In this document: positions 46,044-56,056 of the stretch, piece by piece | Layout of the letters: each line of letters begins with the position of its first letter | Position numbering within the stretch: the first letter of the stretch is position 1 | Assembly (NCBI RefSeq): GCF_030815985.1 | Contig: NZ_JAUSXM010000001.1 | Location: forward strand, 3,658,001 to 3,722,000 | Reading direction: 5' to 3' | From: Paenibacillus sp. W2I17 | Lineage (GTDB): Bacteria; Bacillota; Bacilli; Paenibacillales; Paenibacillaceae | DNA length: 64,000 nt | Notes under the pieces: generated by a model | Database searches by the model: none | The model's input: only the letters and a program-made list of their open reading frames with translations | What the model was told of the DNA's origin: nothing | Position numbers and translations under genes: made by a program

Positions 46044-47695
46044 TGTTGCGAATTTCCGAGTAACTCAATCACTCTATTTTTAATTTTTGCCTTTGTATCT
46101 GAATTAATATCCCCATCGGAACGCGCAGCGATCTCCCAATCTTCGATATCATAAGAGTTTACTAAAGGAAACTCTACAACATTATAATCCACATTAGTTG
46201 AGTTAAATGCCTCTTGTAACACAGAATTCATTAGCAATTCGCTTTCCTGCTTCGATTGCTTTATAGTTTGTTCCAATTCATCACAAAGAGCCATCAGTTG
46301 ATCGACCTTTTCAACGATACTTATTTGTTCGTTGAGAGGGGGAAGAGGAAATAAAATTTTAGAAGAAATATCACCCGACCCAATATTTCCTTGATTAGCT
46401 GTTCCAGTTTCAGTTTCAAAGATAAAATCCAATATTACGCTTGATTTCAAGAATACATTAATTAATTTTACATAAAGATTTTCAGAACTTCTTAAACATC
46501 CAACTCTCTGATTTAAAAACAATTTTTTGTTTAAATGGGACGTCTCAATTAAGCATGTATAAAAATAATCGCGTTTTCCTCTAGTACCCGTCATCGTAAC
46601 TAATATATCTCTTTCTTTTAACCGATATAATTCCTTTTCTCTAGCAATATCCTCAGGTATATAGACAGGATTTGAGTCCAATAACAATTTATCATTTTTA
46701 ACATTGCCTAATCTCACTATCTGGTTGTTTGAATATTCGATGTAAGAATTACTCTTGAAAGCAAATCCTCCCACAAACTGAGTAATTTCCCCTAATCTCA
46801 CCCATTCCCAACCCTGCGGCAGTTCATACGGAATCTCATCTTCAGTAATTGGAGGTAGCGACTTTTCTTTCTTGATTTTCTTCTCTTTAATCAATTGCTC
46901 TTTCTCAGCCTTTATCTTCTCCAACAACACACTCGCTGCTTCATCGTTCGGGTCCTGTGGCACAAGTTTACCTTGAACAGCTTCTTGAAGAATTGATTGA
47001 CGTAGGCTAAGAATCAGACTCTCAGTCAATTTCATCGAATTCTCTAATTCCTCACAACAGGTTCGAACACTAAAAAATCTCTCAATTTGTTTCAAGAGTT
47101 CATTATTTAAAAACTCCTTACCGATAACCCCTTCAAATTCACATTGATTTAAAAATGTTACGACTTCTTTTTGCATTTCTAGACTTGGAACAGGAATATC
47201 AGTTTCTTTGACCACTCTCTGACTTATATTCGGCTGAGCGCCACCAAAACTGCTTTCAATAAACTCTTGTCTTTTTTGTTTAAAAAACCAAAACATATAA
47301 TCCTTATCAATTTCATCATTTGGATATATAGCACATACAGCTTGATTTGAGGCAGCTTCAAAATCTAAGACCCCTACTTTCCCAACTGTAGCACCATATA
47401 ACGCTAAAACCAAAGTGCCTTTAGGATATAATTTGGCTGATGAATTTTTAAGACCTGCTTCTGTTAAATACTCCTCACAGCTTGTAATATAGGAATCATT
47501 CAATTCACCAGATTTTATCCAAGGGATATTTCCACCATAATATTCATTAATTCCACGTTTAGGAGTTCCACCGCTTGTCGATTCAGCTATCTCTTCTATT
47601 TTTTTTATAGGGACATTGGAATATAGATAATTAAACACGATCTTTGCAACTGCAACTGAAGGATTTGATTTTTTATAGAATTTATATAGACTCAT
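46040..47695 (-). CDS. hsdS: Type I restriction-modification specificity subunit HsdS
   Basis: A 551-residue DNA-recognition subunit with two target-recognition domains. The first lies in about residues 30-200 (SGGTPKRGINEYYGGNIPWIKSGEL region at its head). A conserved helical spacer follows (LRQSILQEAVQGKLVPQDPN), then the second domain from LPQGWEWVRLGEI to LPPLNEQISIV and a second coiled spacer. About 50 extra residues follow LLMNSVLQEAFN; this tail is not usual. The four bases before hsdM end and the ATGA overlap with the peptidase gene show one operon. Target sequence cannot be read. Confidence 0.93.
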   Translation of the reverse strand: MSLYKFYKKSNPSVAVAKIVFNYLYSNVPIKKIEEIAESTSGGTPKRGINEYYGGNIPWIKSGELNDSYITSCEEYLTEAGLKNSSAKLYPKGTLVLALYGATVGKVGVLDFEAASNQAVCAIYPNDEIDKDYMFWFFKQKRQEFIESSFGGAQPNISQRVVKETDIPVPSLEMQKEVVTFLNQCEFEGVIGKEFLNNELLKQIERFFSVRTCCEELENSMKLTESLILSLRQSILQEAVQGKLVPQDPNDEAASVLLEKIKAEKEQLIKEKKIKKEKSLPPITEDEIPYELPQGWEWVRLGEITQFVGGFAFKSNSYIEYSNNQIVRLGNVKNDKLLLDSNPVYIPEDIAREKELYRLKERDILVTMTGTRGKRDYFYTCLIETSHLNKKLFLNQRVGCLRSSENLYVKLINVFLKSSVILDFIFETETGTANQGNIGSGDISSKILFPLPPLNEQISIVEKVDQLMALCDELEQTIKQSKQESELLMNSVLQEAFNSTNVDYNVVEFPLVNSYDIEDWEIAARSDGDINSDTKAKIKNRVIELLGNSQQ

Positions 47696-47698
47696 GAT

Positions 47699-49126
47699 TT
47701 ACACAAAACTCCTTAATTGAAGTAATAAATCATTTGTCTTTTTATTAGCTTCAAGAAGTCGATCTACTAATTCGTCAGTTGAAAACGTATCATCAACGGT
47801 CTTAATTAATGGATTTTTCAAATCTAAGTTATAATTACGTTTTTTTATATCCTCTATACTAACTTTCCAAGCATTATCATTCTCAACTCTGTTCTCCCAC
47901 CACTTCTTTTCCAATTCAAACTCTTCATGTCGAATTGGTTTAGTCTTAGAATAACTTTTATACCCTACAGGATATGGATGCTCGAAGTACCAAATATCTT
48001 CTGTAGGTTTTCCTTTTTCAAAAAACAACAAATTCGTATTAATACCCGTATAAGGAGCAAACACACCTTTTGGCAATCGGATAATAGTATGCAAGTTAAA
48101 TTCTTCAAGTAACTTTTCCTTAATTGCCGTTTTGACACCTTCACCAAATAGAAAGCCATCTGGCAAGACTATACCTGCACGACCGCCATCTTTGAGCATA
48201 TACATCAGTAGCACCATAAATAAGTCTGCAGTTTCTTTCGTCCGAAACTTCTCGGGAAAGTTCGTTTCTATCCCCTCTTCTTCAATACCACCAAAGGGAG
48301 GATTTGTCACAATCACATCTACTTGTTCTATCGGTTTATAATCTCTCACATTTCTAGTTAATGAATTATCATGTCTGATCTTTGGGGCATCAATGTCATG
48401 CAATATCAGATTTGTGATCGCAAGCACATGAGGCATCGGTTTTTTCTCAATTCCCATGATCGTTTCCTGCAGCACCTGATTGTCTTCCACATTCTTGATC
48501 TGCCCTGTGTTTTTAAAGTGTTCAATCGTGCTAGTTAAATACCCACCTGTTCCACAAGCAAAATCTAACACTTTCTCACCTAGAATTGGGTTGACCATAT
48601 CAACGACAAATTGTGTTACTGGTCGTGGCGTATAGTATTCTCCTGCGTTTCCTGCGTTTTGAAGATCTTTGAGAATACTTTCATATATATCATTGAATGT
48701 ATGACGATCTTCCTGTGCGGAAAAGTCGATCTCATTCAACTTATTGATCACTTGACGCATCAATGTACCAGACTTCATATAGTTATAAGAATCTTCAAAT
48801 ACAGCTTTCACGATAAAAGCCTTCGGATCACTATATTCATCAAGAACCATTTCTTTCAGCTCTTTAAATAGCTTATTATTAACGAAATCCAGTAATTCAT
48901 CGCCTGTCATTCCTTCATCATTTGCTGCCCAATCTCGCCAGCGCAAGCCTTCGGGAACAACTTGAGTATATTCGTCCCGCATTAACTCCCATTCTTCTTC
49001 CTTCGCATCGAACACCTTAAGGAATACCATCCACACTAATTGAGAAATACGTTGTGCATCGCCATCGACACCTGCATCTTTGCGCATTGTATCTTGAACT
49101 GATTTTATAACTGATGAAACTGACAT
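47699..49126 (-). CDS. hsdM: Type I restriction-modification methyltransferase subunit HsdM
   Basis: A 475-residue N6-adenine DNA methyltransferase. It has an HsdM N-terminal helical domain, GEYYTPRPVTQF, the S-adenosylmethionine motif VLDFACGTGGYL and the catalytic motif NPPFGG (N6-adenine class). It works with HsdS to modify host sites and should remain active even if hsdR is broken. ATG 49126 follows AAGGAG. It lies 24 bases after hsdR. Confidence 0.95.
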   Translation of the reverse strand: MSVSSVIKSVQDTMRKDAGVDGDAQRISQLVWMVFLKVFDAKEEEWELMRDEYTQVVPEGLRWRDWAANDEGMTGDELLDFVNNKLFKELKEMVLDEYSDPKAFIVKAVFEDSYNYMKSGTLMRQVINKLNEIDFSAQEDRHTFNDIYESILKDLQNAGNAGEYYTPRPVTQFVVDMVNPILGEKVLDFACGTGGYLTSTIEHFKNTGQIKNVEDNQVLQETIMGIEKKPMPHVLAITNLILHDIDAPKIRHDNSLTRNVRDYKPIEQVDVIVTNPPFGGIEEEGIETNFPEKFRTKETADLFMVLLMYMLKDGGRAGIVLPDGFLFGEGVKTAIKEKLLEEFNLHTIIRLPKGVFAPYTGINTNLLFFEKGKPTEDIWYFEHPYPVGYKSYSKTKPIRHEEFELEKKWWENRVENDNAWKVSIEDIKKRNYNLDLKNPLIKTVDDTFSTDELVDRLLEANKKTNDLLLQLRSFV

Positions 49127-49150
49127 TATTCATTCTCCTTCTGAGGTAAC

Positions 49151-51525
49151 CTATGCTGTATAAATCTCTTTTTGCAATTCTTTAATCACTGTTAAATAGC
49201 TAGTTTTCCCACCAAATCTTTTAACGATTTCAATGGGTGAACCGTAAACTTGGAATTCAGGAATCTTCAACACTTCCAAGTTTTCTAAATTAGCCAAACC
49301 TTCATCAGCGTATTTATCCAATAGTGCTTCTAATACCACTCTTGCGCTTTCACTATACTTTGCGAAATAGTTCCGTTTCTTCACATTGTTCGCCCGTTCT
49401 TGACGAGTCAATGGAGGCATATCAAAAGCCACATGACAGATTAGATCAAATGGATCTAAGTCTTTTCCTACTTCATCCTGCAACTCATCAAGTAAAATAC
49501 CTTGAGACTCTAACTCTTTCAATATCGCATCTTTCTTGTCCGCATCGTTCCATTTTTGTAGAAAATCATTGAGCGAGTGATATTCATTTTTCATATTTTT
49601 CTTCGTGTAATCAATCAACGATTCGTTTATCAGTTTACCATCTTTGTCGTAGTAGTAAACCCGATGATTCAATACTTTCACTTCGACATTGTGGACATAA
49701 TATTTCGCTGGTGGTTCATATTGTATACCACTTCCCCCAGCAGTTGAGTCATCACCAATTCCGTCTCCGTAGCCATCAGGTATTCCCTCTTCACCGTCAT
49801 CCATGTCAGGATCATTTGGTTCATCATCTTCAGGAGGTATATCTCCTGTCGGTGTCATCACGACAACGGGATCACCATCGAATTCTTTATCGGCAAATAA
49901 CTTCGTTACATTTCTAAAGTCAATAATCGTAAAATACAATTTCCCATGATCTTCTCGAATTCTCGTACCGCGCCCTATAATCTGTTTGAATTCGATCATG
50001 CTGCCAATATTTGAATCAATAATAATCAATTGGCACGTTTGTGCATCCACGCCTGTACTCATTAATTTACTTGTAGTTACTAATACAGGATAAGGTGTGT
50101 TGGGATCGATAAAATTGTCTAGTTCTGCTTTCCCTTCTTCACTGTCCCCCGTGATACGCATGACATATTTTGCGTTTTTAGCAACCATATCAGAGTTCTC
50201 ATTAACTAACGCTTGTCTCATCCGTTCGGCATGATCAATATCAACACAGAAAAAGATCGCTTTTGCCATGCGCGAATTATTATTCTTCATATAATCAGAT
50301 ACCATTTTTGCAACTGTCTTCGCTCTTTGTTCAAGAATAAGCTTTCTGTCAAAATCCTTAATGTTATATTCTCGGTCTTCAATCTCATGACCGTATTTAT
50401 CCTTCTGTCCTTTCGTAGGACGATATCCTTCAACATCCTTATCTAGCGTAACCCTTACAACTTTATATGGAGCAAGGAACCCATCATCTATTCCTTGCTT
50501 CAATGAATATGTATACACAGGATCTCCGAAATACGTTAGATTTGAAACTTCCTTAGATTCTTTTGGAGTAGCCGTTAAACCAATTTGAGTCGCACCATTA
50601 AAATAGTTTAGTATCTCTCTCCAAGAAGAGTCTTCCTTAGCACTACCTCGATGGCATTCATCAATAACAATAAGATCAAAAAAGTCAGGTGAGAACTCTT
50701 TGTACACATCTTGAAATTCTTCAGTACCAGTAATGCCTTGATATAAAGCTAAATAAACCTCATGAGCTTTATCAACTTTCCGGTTTTTAATTTTAATCAT
50801 TTTATCTCCAAAAGGAGCAAAGTCATTCGCCATTGTCTGATCAACAAGAATGTTGCGATCTGCTAAGAATAGAATTCGCTTCTTCATTTTAGACTTCCAA
50901 AGACGATAAATGATTTGAAAGGCGGTATATGTTTTACCAGTCCCCGTTGCCATGACAAGTAGAATACGATCTTGTCCTTTTGTGAAGCTTCAATAGTTCT
51001 GTTGATTGCAATTCGTTGGTAATACCTTGGGCTTTTAGAGCCTTGATCAAAATAATAATCCTGGGTGATTGTTTCTTCAGCTTTTTGATCAATACCCTTA
51101 AATTGCTTATAGCGATTCCATAAATCTTCAGGCGAAGGAAATTGGCTAAGAGAGATCTCCTGTTCTACCATTCCTGATTGAGCGGTTCGATCATGTTCTA
51201 AGAAGCCGTCACCGTTGGAAGAATAGACAAAAGGAATGTCCAGTATCTCTCCATAGTTCAATCCTTGCTGCATACCTGAACCGAGTGAATGCTTATTGTC
51301 TTTTGCTTCAATAATAGCTATGGGAATGTTGGTTTTGTAATAAAGAATATAATCGGCTCGTTTTTTATCTCCACGCGAAACCATCTTTTTACGAACGATT
51401 ACTCTGCCATCTGTAAAAGTAACTTCCTCACGTATTTGCTTTTGTAAATCCCATCCTGATTGGATGAGTGCAGGTGTTATGTATTTAGAGCATATATCGC
51501 GTTCTGACATGTCCTTCTTATTCAT
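49151..51525 (-). pseudogene. hsdR: Type I restriction endonuclease subunit HsdR, frameshifted
   Basis: The N-terminal frame (from ATG 51525, behind GAGGGGG) encodes the nuclease domain (RADYILYY...IIEAKD). The second frame (to 49151) holds the motor: Walker [16 protein letters not shown] box, TATPKES, the RecA2 segment IGRGTRIR and the C-terminal HsdM-contact domain. They would join as [20 protein letters not shown] if one G were added to the GG at about 50976-50977 (plus-strand CC). Intact length would be about 790 residues, normal for EcoEI-type HsdR. As given, the nuclease is cut off from the motor, so restriction should be off. This may be a true mutation, phase variation or a sequencing error. 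Confidence 0.85.
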
Positions 51526-51991
51526 TGATAAACCCCCTCATCGAAAAATACCTTAAAATCATTCCATTAACTTACTTCACAATCTATCCGGTAATCCTTT
51601 ATTCGACAGATTATTACCTCCATTATATAACATTTCAATTAAACTTGGCTGTAAGCAGTTATATGTTTCCATAAAAAAACTCCCAAATTAGGGAGGTTAA
51701 GGGGCTGATGAAACTTCTGAATATTATTGCTGAAATCTTATTTCCACTAACCATGAGCAATTGCGTTCCTTAATTCTAGTAAAGGAAGGTTTACAGCCCA
51801 AAATGAATAAGAGTTCATCTTCATGCCTTTAAGCATAAAATTGATAAGCTTGCAAAGATAGACATCGAAGATGAACGCATCATGAAACAACTTTTTCAAA
51901 TATATATAACTTGAAGTTAGTAAAGATTGTTGAACTAAAATTCCCTACAATAATCACTCGTTTTATTTAATAGGGTATGAAAATGAGGGGC
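51526..51991. other. AT-rich gap between rlmD and hsdR
   Basis: These 466 bases contain a likely hsdR -10 (TATAAT on the minus strand, about 51622-51627), a short terminator for rlmD (51673-51695), and a 30-codon plus-strand fragment (about 51820-51922) with coding-like residues but no start signal. If islands inserted at the rlmD 3' end, one junction should lie here. Confidence 0.45.
51673..51695 (-). terminator. Weak terminator downstream of rlmD
   Basis: Five-base arms CTCCC/GGGAG with seven T after the hairpin on the minus strand. It lies about 300 bases beyond the rlmD stop. Confidence 0.5.
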
Positions 51992-53809
51992 TTAATTGCT
52001 AGTCCCTGCCCATTTTAGAACCGCTACACTTTCCACATGCACCGTGTGTGGGAACATGTCCACCGGCGTTACCTCAACCGTGCGATACCCGCCATCCTCC
52101 AGCACACGCAAGTCACGTGCCAATGTGCTCGGATTACAGCTCACATACACCACTCGCTCCGGCTTCATCTCCAGGATCGTTTCCAGCAAACGTGGATCGC
52201 AGCCTTTACGTGGCGGATCGACAACGATCACGTCGGCCTCGATGCCTTGTTCTTTCCAGCGTGGAATAACATCCTCGGATGCACCCACTTCGAACTTCAC
52301 GTTACGCATCTCGTTCAACATGGCATTGCTACGCGCATCCTCGATCGCTTCAGGTACGATCTCTACCCCGTACACCTGATCCGCATGTTGCGCGAGGAAA
52401 AGAGAAATCGTTCCGATGCCGCAATAGGCATCAATTACCGTCTCTTTGCCAGTCAGTCCTGCGTACTCTACCGTCTTCCCATACAGTACTTCCGTCTGCA
52501 CCGGATTCACCTGATAGAACGAACGCGCTGAGATCGCAAACTGCACATCACCAATATAATCATAGATTACATCGCGGCCCCACAGGACGCGGGTCTCATC
52601 GCCAAAGATGACGTTGGTTTGTTTCTTGTTCACGTTCTGGCAGATGCTCGCCACATGCGGAATCGCTTCACGGATACTGCCAATCCATTCGTCTTTGTAC
52701 GGGATGTCTCGACCATTGGTGACCAGTACGAGCATCATCTCGCCCGTGCGGAATGCCTTCTTCACGACCACATGGCGCATCAGACCACGACCTGTCTCCT
52801 CGTTATATGCACTGATTCCAAAATGACTGCCGATCTCCTTCACCTTCGCAACCACTTCGTCATTGTGCTCATGCTGAATGAGGCAACACTCCATATCGAT
52901 GATGCGATGGCTTCCTTTAGCGTAAAAACCACCTACCAGACCACCCTCGGTAACGCCAATCGGCACCTGTGCCTTATTCCGATAGCGCCATGGCTCGTCC
53001 ATTCCCATCGTAGGCAGTACACGAATGCCCTGCTCCGTATCTTCTTCGTTCATGACACCTTCGAGACGAAAACGAATACGATTGCTTCCAATCATTTGTG
53101 CTTTAGAAGATGCTTGTCCAGGTTGAGTTGGCTCATTCTCTTCCTGTACCAACCGCTCCTCCAGCTTCGCCTCACCAACTGAAACGTCATCTTGCAAGTG
53201 CTGTTCGGCGCCCTCATTATCATCCTGCACGTTGGATGCCAACGTCTCTGCATCCTCCACCATCACGTTCAACTTGCCAATCCGCTGCAAATTATCTACT
53301 ACCAACTGGCGTTTCCACGCAAGCTGTCCGGCATAGCTCATATGCTGGATCTGGCAGCCGCCGCACTGATCGTAGATCGGGCAAGGCGCGGACACACGAT
53401 CCGGACTTGCCTTCACGATCTCCAGCAGTTTGGCGTAACCATACTGCTTCTTGGTTTTCATCACGCGCACACGCACGGTTTCACCTGGAAGCGCACCCTG
53501 CACGAAGAGCGTGTATCCATTCGCACGACCTACACCCTCGCCGTCATGGTTCATACCAATGATGTCGATGACGGTCTCTTCATTTTTGCTAACGGGCAGT
53601 CCTTCGATTGGTGCAGATTCACGCGCTCTCCCTTTTGGACGAACGGCAGAAAGAGATGCGCCTTGTGGCCGCACCTCTTTTCCTTGCTGACGTGGTGATG
53701 GACGAGATGATTGACTTGGCTGACGGGACGCTGAAGCGTTCCCTTGCCCCTGAGAGGCAGCCGAATTCCGGCGGTTTTTTCCACGACCGCTGCGGTTCGT
53801 ATTAGACAA
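51992..53809 (-). CDS. rlmD: 23S rRNA (uracil-5)-methyltransferase RlmD/RlmCD type
   Basis: A 605-residue enzyme that methylates uracil in 23S rRNA. It starts with a low-complexity Ser/Gln/Arg tail (about 70 residues), then a TRAM domain, an iron-sulfur Cys cluster ([15 protein letters not shown]), and the methyltransferase domain with [14 protein letters not shown] and the catalytic Cys in [13 protein letters not shown]. An acidic insert of about 50 residues near position 200 is unusual. TTG 53809 is the most plausible start (GAAGTGA upstream); the only nearby ATG is in a frame that stops at once. The C-terminal [12 protein letters not shown] is the sequence echoed by the two fragments at 42854 and 44982. 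Confidence 0.92.
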   Translation of the reverse strand: MSNTNRSGRGKNRRNSAASQGQGNASASRQPSQSSRPSPRQQGKEVRPQGASLSAVRPKGRARESAPIEGLPVSKNEETVIDIIGMNHDGEGVGRANGYTLFVQGALPGETVRVRVMKTKKQYGYAKLLEIVKASPDRVSAPCPIYDQCGGCQIQHMSYAGQLAWKRQLVVDNLQRIGKLNVMVEDAETLASNVQDDNEGAEQHLQDDVSVGEAKLEERLVQEENEPTQPGQASSKAQMIGSNRIRFRLEGVMNEEDTEQGIRVLPTMGMDEPWRYRNKAQVPIGVTEGGLVGGFYAKGSHRIIDMECCLIQHEHNDEVVAKVKEIGSHFGISAYNEETGRGLMRHVVVKKAFRTGEMMLVLVTNGRDIPYKDEWIGSIREAIPHVASICQNVNKKQTNVIFGDETRVLWGRDVIYDYIGDVQFAISARSFYQVNPVQTEVLYGKTVEYAGLTGKETVIDAYCGIGTISLFLAQHADQVYGVEIVPEAIEDARSNAMLNEMRNVKFEVGASEDVIPRWKEQGIEADVIVVDPPRKGCDPRLLETILEMKPERVVYVSCNPSTLARDLRVLEDGGYRTVEVTPVDMFPHTVHVESVAVLKWAGTSN

Positions 53810-53837
53810 CGTACATTCACTTCTTTCTTTTTAGTAT

Positions 53838-54719
53838 TTAACGATACAACATCAGATGATGACGCAAATTCGTAAACGTAGCTGGCAATGTGCCGCCCAA
53901 CTCTCCATCGAGGTTCAGCTGCACATAACCCGGCGACGTAACTTCCATATGACTCGTCTGGAAATGAACCACTTTCTTGTCGTTCAGATGCTCCCCACGC
54001 AGCGCGAGCGTTACGAGGCGGATCATATCGGCCAGATTACATTTGCGGACACCGATCACATCGAACAGACCATCATCAATGGTTGCACCCGGAGCCAGCT
54101 TCTCAAACCCCCCGACCGAATTGGTATTGGCGATGAGGAATAACATGAATTCATCATGGATTTCTTCCTGACCGTCGGCGCGAATAATCAGCTCCTGAGG
54201 AGACAGGCTCGCCATTTTCTCAATACCCTTCATATAATAGGCCAGTTGCCCAATCATCGTTTTCAGACGACTCGGTACTTCATAGGTCAGTTCAGTCAAT
54301 GAGCCGCCACCGGCGATGTTGATAAAATATTTATCATTCGCTTTGCCCAGATCGAGCGGACGAAGTTGCTGTTTAATGACCAGATCCACGTAATCTTCCC
54401 ACTGTCTCGGAATGCCGAGTGCACGTGCAAAATCATTCGTCGTTCCCAAAGGAAACACACCCAGCGGAGGACGATTCTCCCGCTCAGCCATACCGTTAAT
54501 CACTTCGTACAACGTGCCATCGCCACCAGCAGCAATAATCATGTCATATCCGCGTTCAATTGCCAGTTCAGCTTCCCGGGTTGCGTCACCTTCACCCGTT
54601 GTTGCGTGACATGAAGCTTCAATACCACCTTGATCCAAACGCTGCAAAATATCAGCCAGACGTTTCTTCATTTCTTCCCGGCCTGAGGTCGGATTATATA
54701 TTAAGCGAGCTTTTTTCAT
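53838..54719 (-). CDS. Diacylglycerol/lipid kinase, DgkB type
   Basis: A 293-residue cytoplasmic lipid kinase that phosphorylates diacylglycerol to return it to phospholipid synthesis. IYNPTSGR is at residues 7-14, the ATP motif GGDGT at 65-69 with YEVINGM following, then PLGTTNDFARALGIPR and a C-terminal beta domain with VTSPGYVQLNLDGE. ATG 54719 is eight bases after AGGTGG; GTG 54731 is less well placed. It precedes rlmD by 28 bases, a pairing known in other Bacilli (dgkB next to an rlmCD gene). Confidence 0.93.
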   Translation of the reverse strand: MKKARLIYNPTSGREEMKKRLADILQRLDQGGIEASCHATTGEGDATREAELAIERGYDMIIAAGGDGTLYEVINGMAERENRPPLGVFPLGTTNDFARALGIPRQWEDYVDLVIKQQLRPLDLGKANDKYFINIAGGGSLTELTYEVPSRLKTMIGQLAYYMKGIEKMASLSPQELIIRADGQEEIHDEFMLFLIANTNSVGGFEKLAPGATIDDGLFDVIGVRKCNLADMIRLVTLALRGEHLNDKKVVHFQTSHMEVTSPGYVQLNLDGELGGTLPATFTNLRHHLMLYR

Positions 54720-55244
54720 CTCATACGCCACCTATTCCACATTATCCATGAGTCTAAACGACCTCATATTCTTACGTTGCATCAGTCCACAAAAGGGCAT
54801 ATTTTTAACACAATAATGAACTTCCGTTAATGTTGCTCTAATCTTTCGTCTTACCTATATCTATGCATCAGGAATTCCGTCTCATTCCAAAGCCTTTAAC
54901 TCCTATCATATCATCAAATGTAAAGATGTCCTAGCCTGTAATCCATAAGTATATTTTTTCATATAGGTACTCATTAATCCATCCATTACCCAATAAACCT
55001 CACGCACCGCTCCTGAATCTTCCCCACTACCTTTTATGTAAAATAGTCTCATTAATCAACCATTCTGCCCGCTTGGACAGGAATTAGTCTTCGATTTCGA
55101 TGATCTTTATATGATTATGACATAGATATGCTACAAATTTACAAATCTTAAGATGAAAAGATAAATAACATAAACCTTTTTCCAATATAGTTTTAGTGCA
55201 CCCTCAACTTAGCACCACATCATACCCTTGAAGGAGAAGTGTAA
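54720..55244. other. AT-rich gap upstream of the NLP gene
   Basis: These 525 bases separate the divergent dgkB-type and NLP genes. The right end has a strong GAAGGAGAAG site for the NLP gene. I see no convincing operator, hairpin or coding frame. Confidence 0.4.
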
Positions 55245-55961
55245 ATGAAAAAAATCGTGTTAATGCTCCTGGTCTTTCTTATGGCATGTATTCCTTGGGT
55301 CACCGTTGTTGAAGCAGCAGAAATTAATCATGATCAGGTTGTCGGATTTCAGGAAGTCTCACCAGTCACCGTGACACAACAAGCGGCCAAGCGTTTTCAG
55401 CCGTTTTTGAAGGTCTATCATGGATGCGTGCCTTTCCCCGCAGTGGATCAACAGGGCAATACCAGCGCTGGCCTGAATACGTCCGGGTCATCGAATGGAA
55501 ACTGTAGCTCAAGTACAGGGCAGATCTACTCCCGCTCCACATGGCACAATGGGGTGTGGGCTATCATGTATTCATGGTATTTCCCCAAAGACTCCCCTTC
55601 CTCTGGACTCGGCCATCGTCATGATTGGGAAGGAATCGTCGTGTGGGTCGATAATCCGGCAGCTGCCAATTCCAAAATCCTCTCTATCGCATATTCCGGT
55701 CACGGCCAGTTTACCAAAGTTACACCGAGCAATAACAATACACAAGGTAACCATCCGTTGATTTCCTATAATAGTACCTGGCCACTGAACCATGAGCTTG
55801 GCGTTACTAATGCTGTGGGTGGAACTCAGCCTTTAATCGGATGGGACGATCTGACTTCTGCCGCACGAAATGCACTCAACACGACAAACTTTGGTAGCGC
55901 CAACGTGCCTTTCAACGATAACAATTTTACCAACAATTTAAACAAAGCCTGGTTTAGATAA
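55245..55961 (+). CDS. Secreted necrosis-inducing-like protein (NPP1/NLP family)
   Basis: A 238-residue exported protein. A signal peptide (KK then a hydrophobic stretch, probable cleavage after VEA at residue 24) is followed by the NLP fold. The hallmark heptapeptide GHRHDWE is at residues 123-129, binding a divalent metal. Cys61 and Cys87 fit the single disulfide of type 1 NLPs. In plant pathogens, NLPs bind sphingolipids and damage plant membranes; bacterial versions occur in Bacillus and Pectobacterium. Whether this one is cytolytic is unknown. ATG 55245 follows AAGGAGAAG. It is a single gene with its own terminator. Confidence 0.93.
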   Translation: MKKIVLMLLVFLMACIPWVTVVEAAEINHDQVVGFQEVSPVTVTQQAAKRFQPFLKVYHGCVPFPAVDQQGNTSAGLNTSGSSNGNCSSSTGQIYSRSTWHNGVWAIMYSWYFPKDSPSSGLGHRHDWEGIVVWVDNPAAANSKILSIAYSGHGQFTKVTPSNNNTQGNHPLISYNSTWPLNHELGVTNAVGGTQPLIGWDDLTSAARNALNTTNFGSANVPFNDNNFTNNLNKAWFR

Positions 55962-55963
55962 AA

Positions 55964-56003
55964 AAATCCCCTTCAAGTGGACAGCTTACTTGAGGGGGAT
56001 TTC
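55964..56003. terminator. Terminator after the NLP gene
   Basis: Fifteen-base arms AAATCCCCTTCAAGT and ACTTGAGGGGGATTT with one mismatch. It can serve both the NLP gene and the convergent DUF4395 gene. Confidence 0.8.
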
Positions 56004-56056
56004 GTTATGAAGTTATCGTAGTATCCCGGATACCTGTATCACTTCTTCAGCCAACC

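Noticed and set aside
49151..51525. Programmed ribosomal frameshift in hsdR
   Set aside because: No good slippery heptamer or downstream structure is evident, and HsdR proteins are not known to use frameshifting; a simple one-base change is more likely.
51820..51922. Thirty-codon plus-strand fragment with coding-like residues (IDIEDERIMKQLFQIYIT)
   Set aside because: No ATG with a ribosome site and no family recognised; could be chance or an island relic.
53440..53805. Plus-strand open frames opposite rlmD
   Set aside because: They mirror the codon pattern of rlmD, lack ribosome sites and have no domain similarity.
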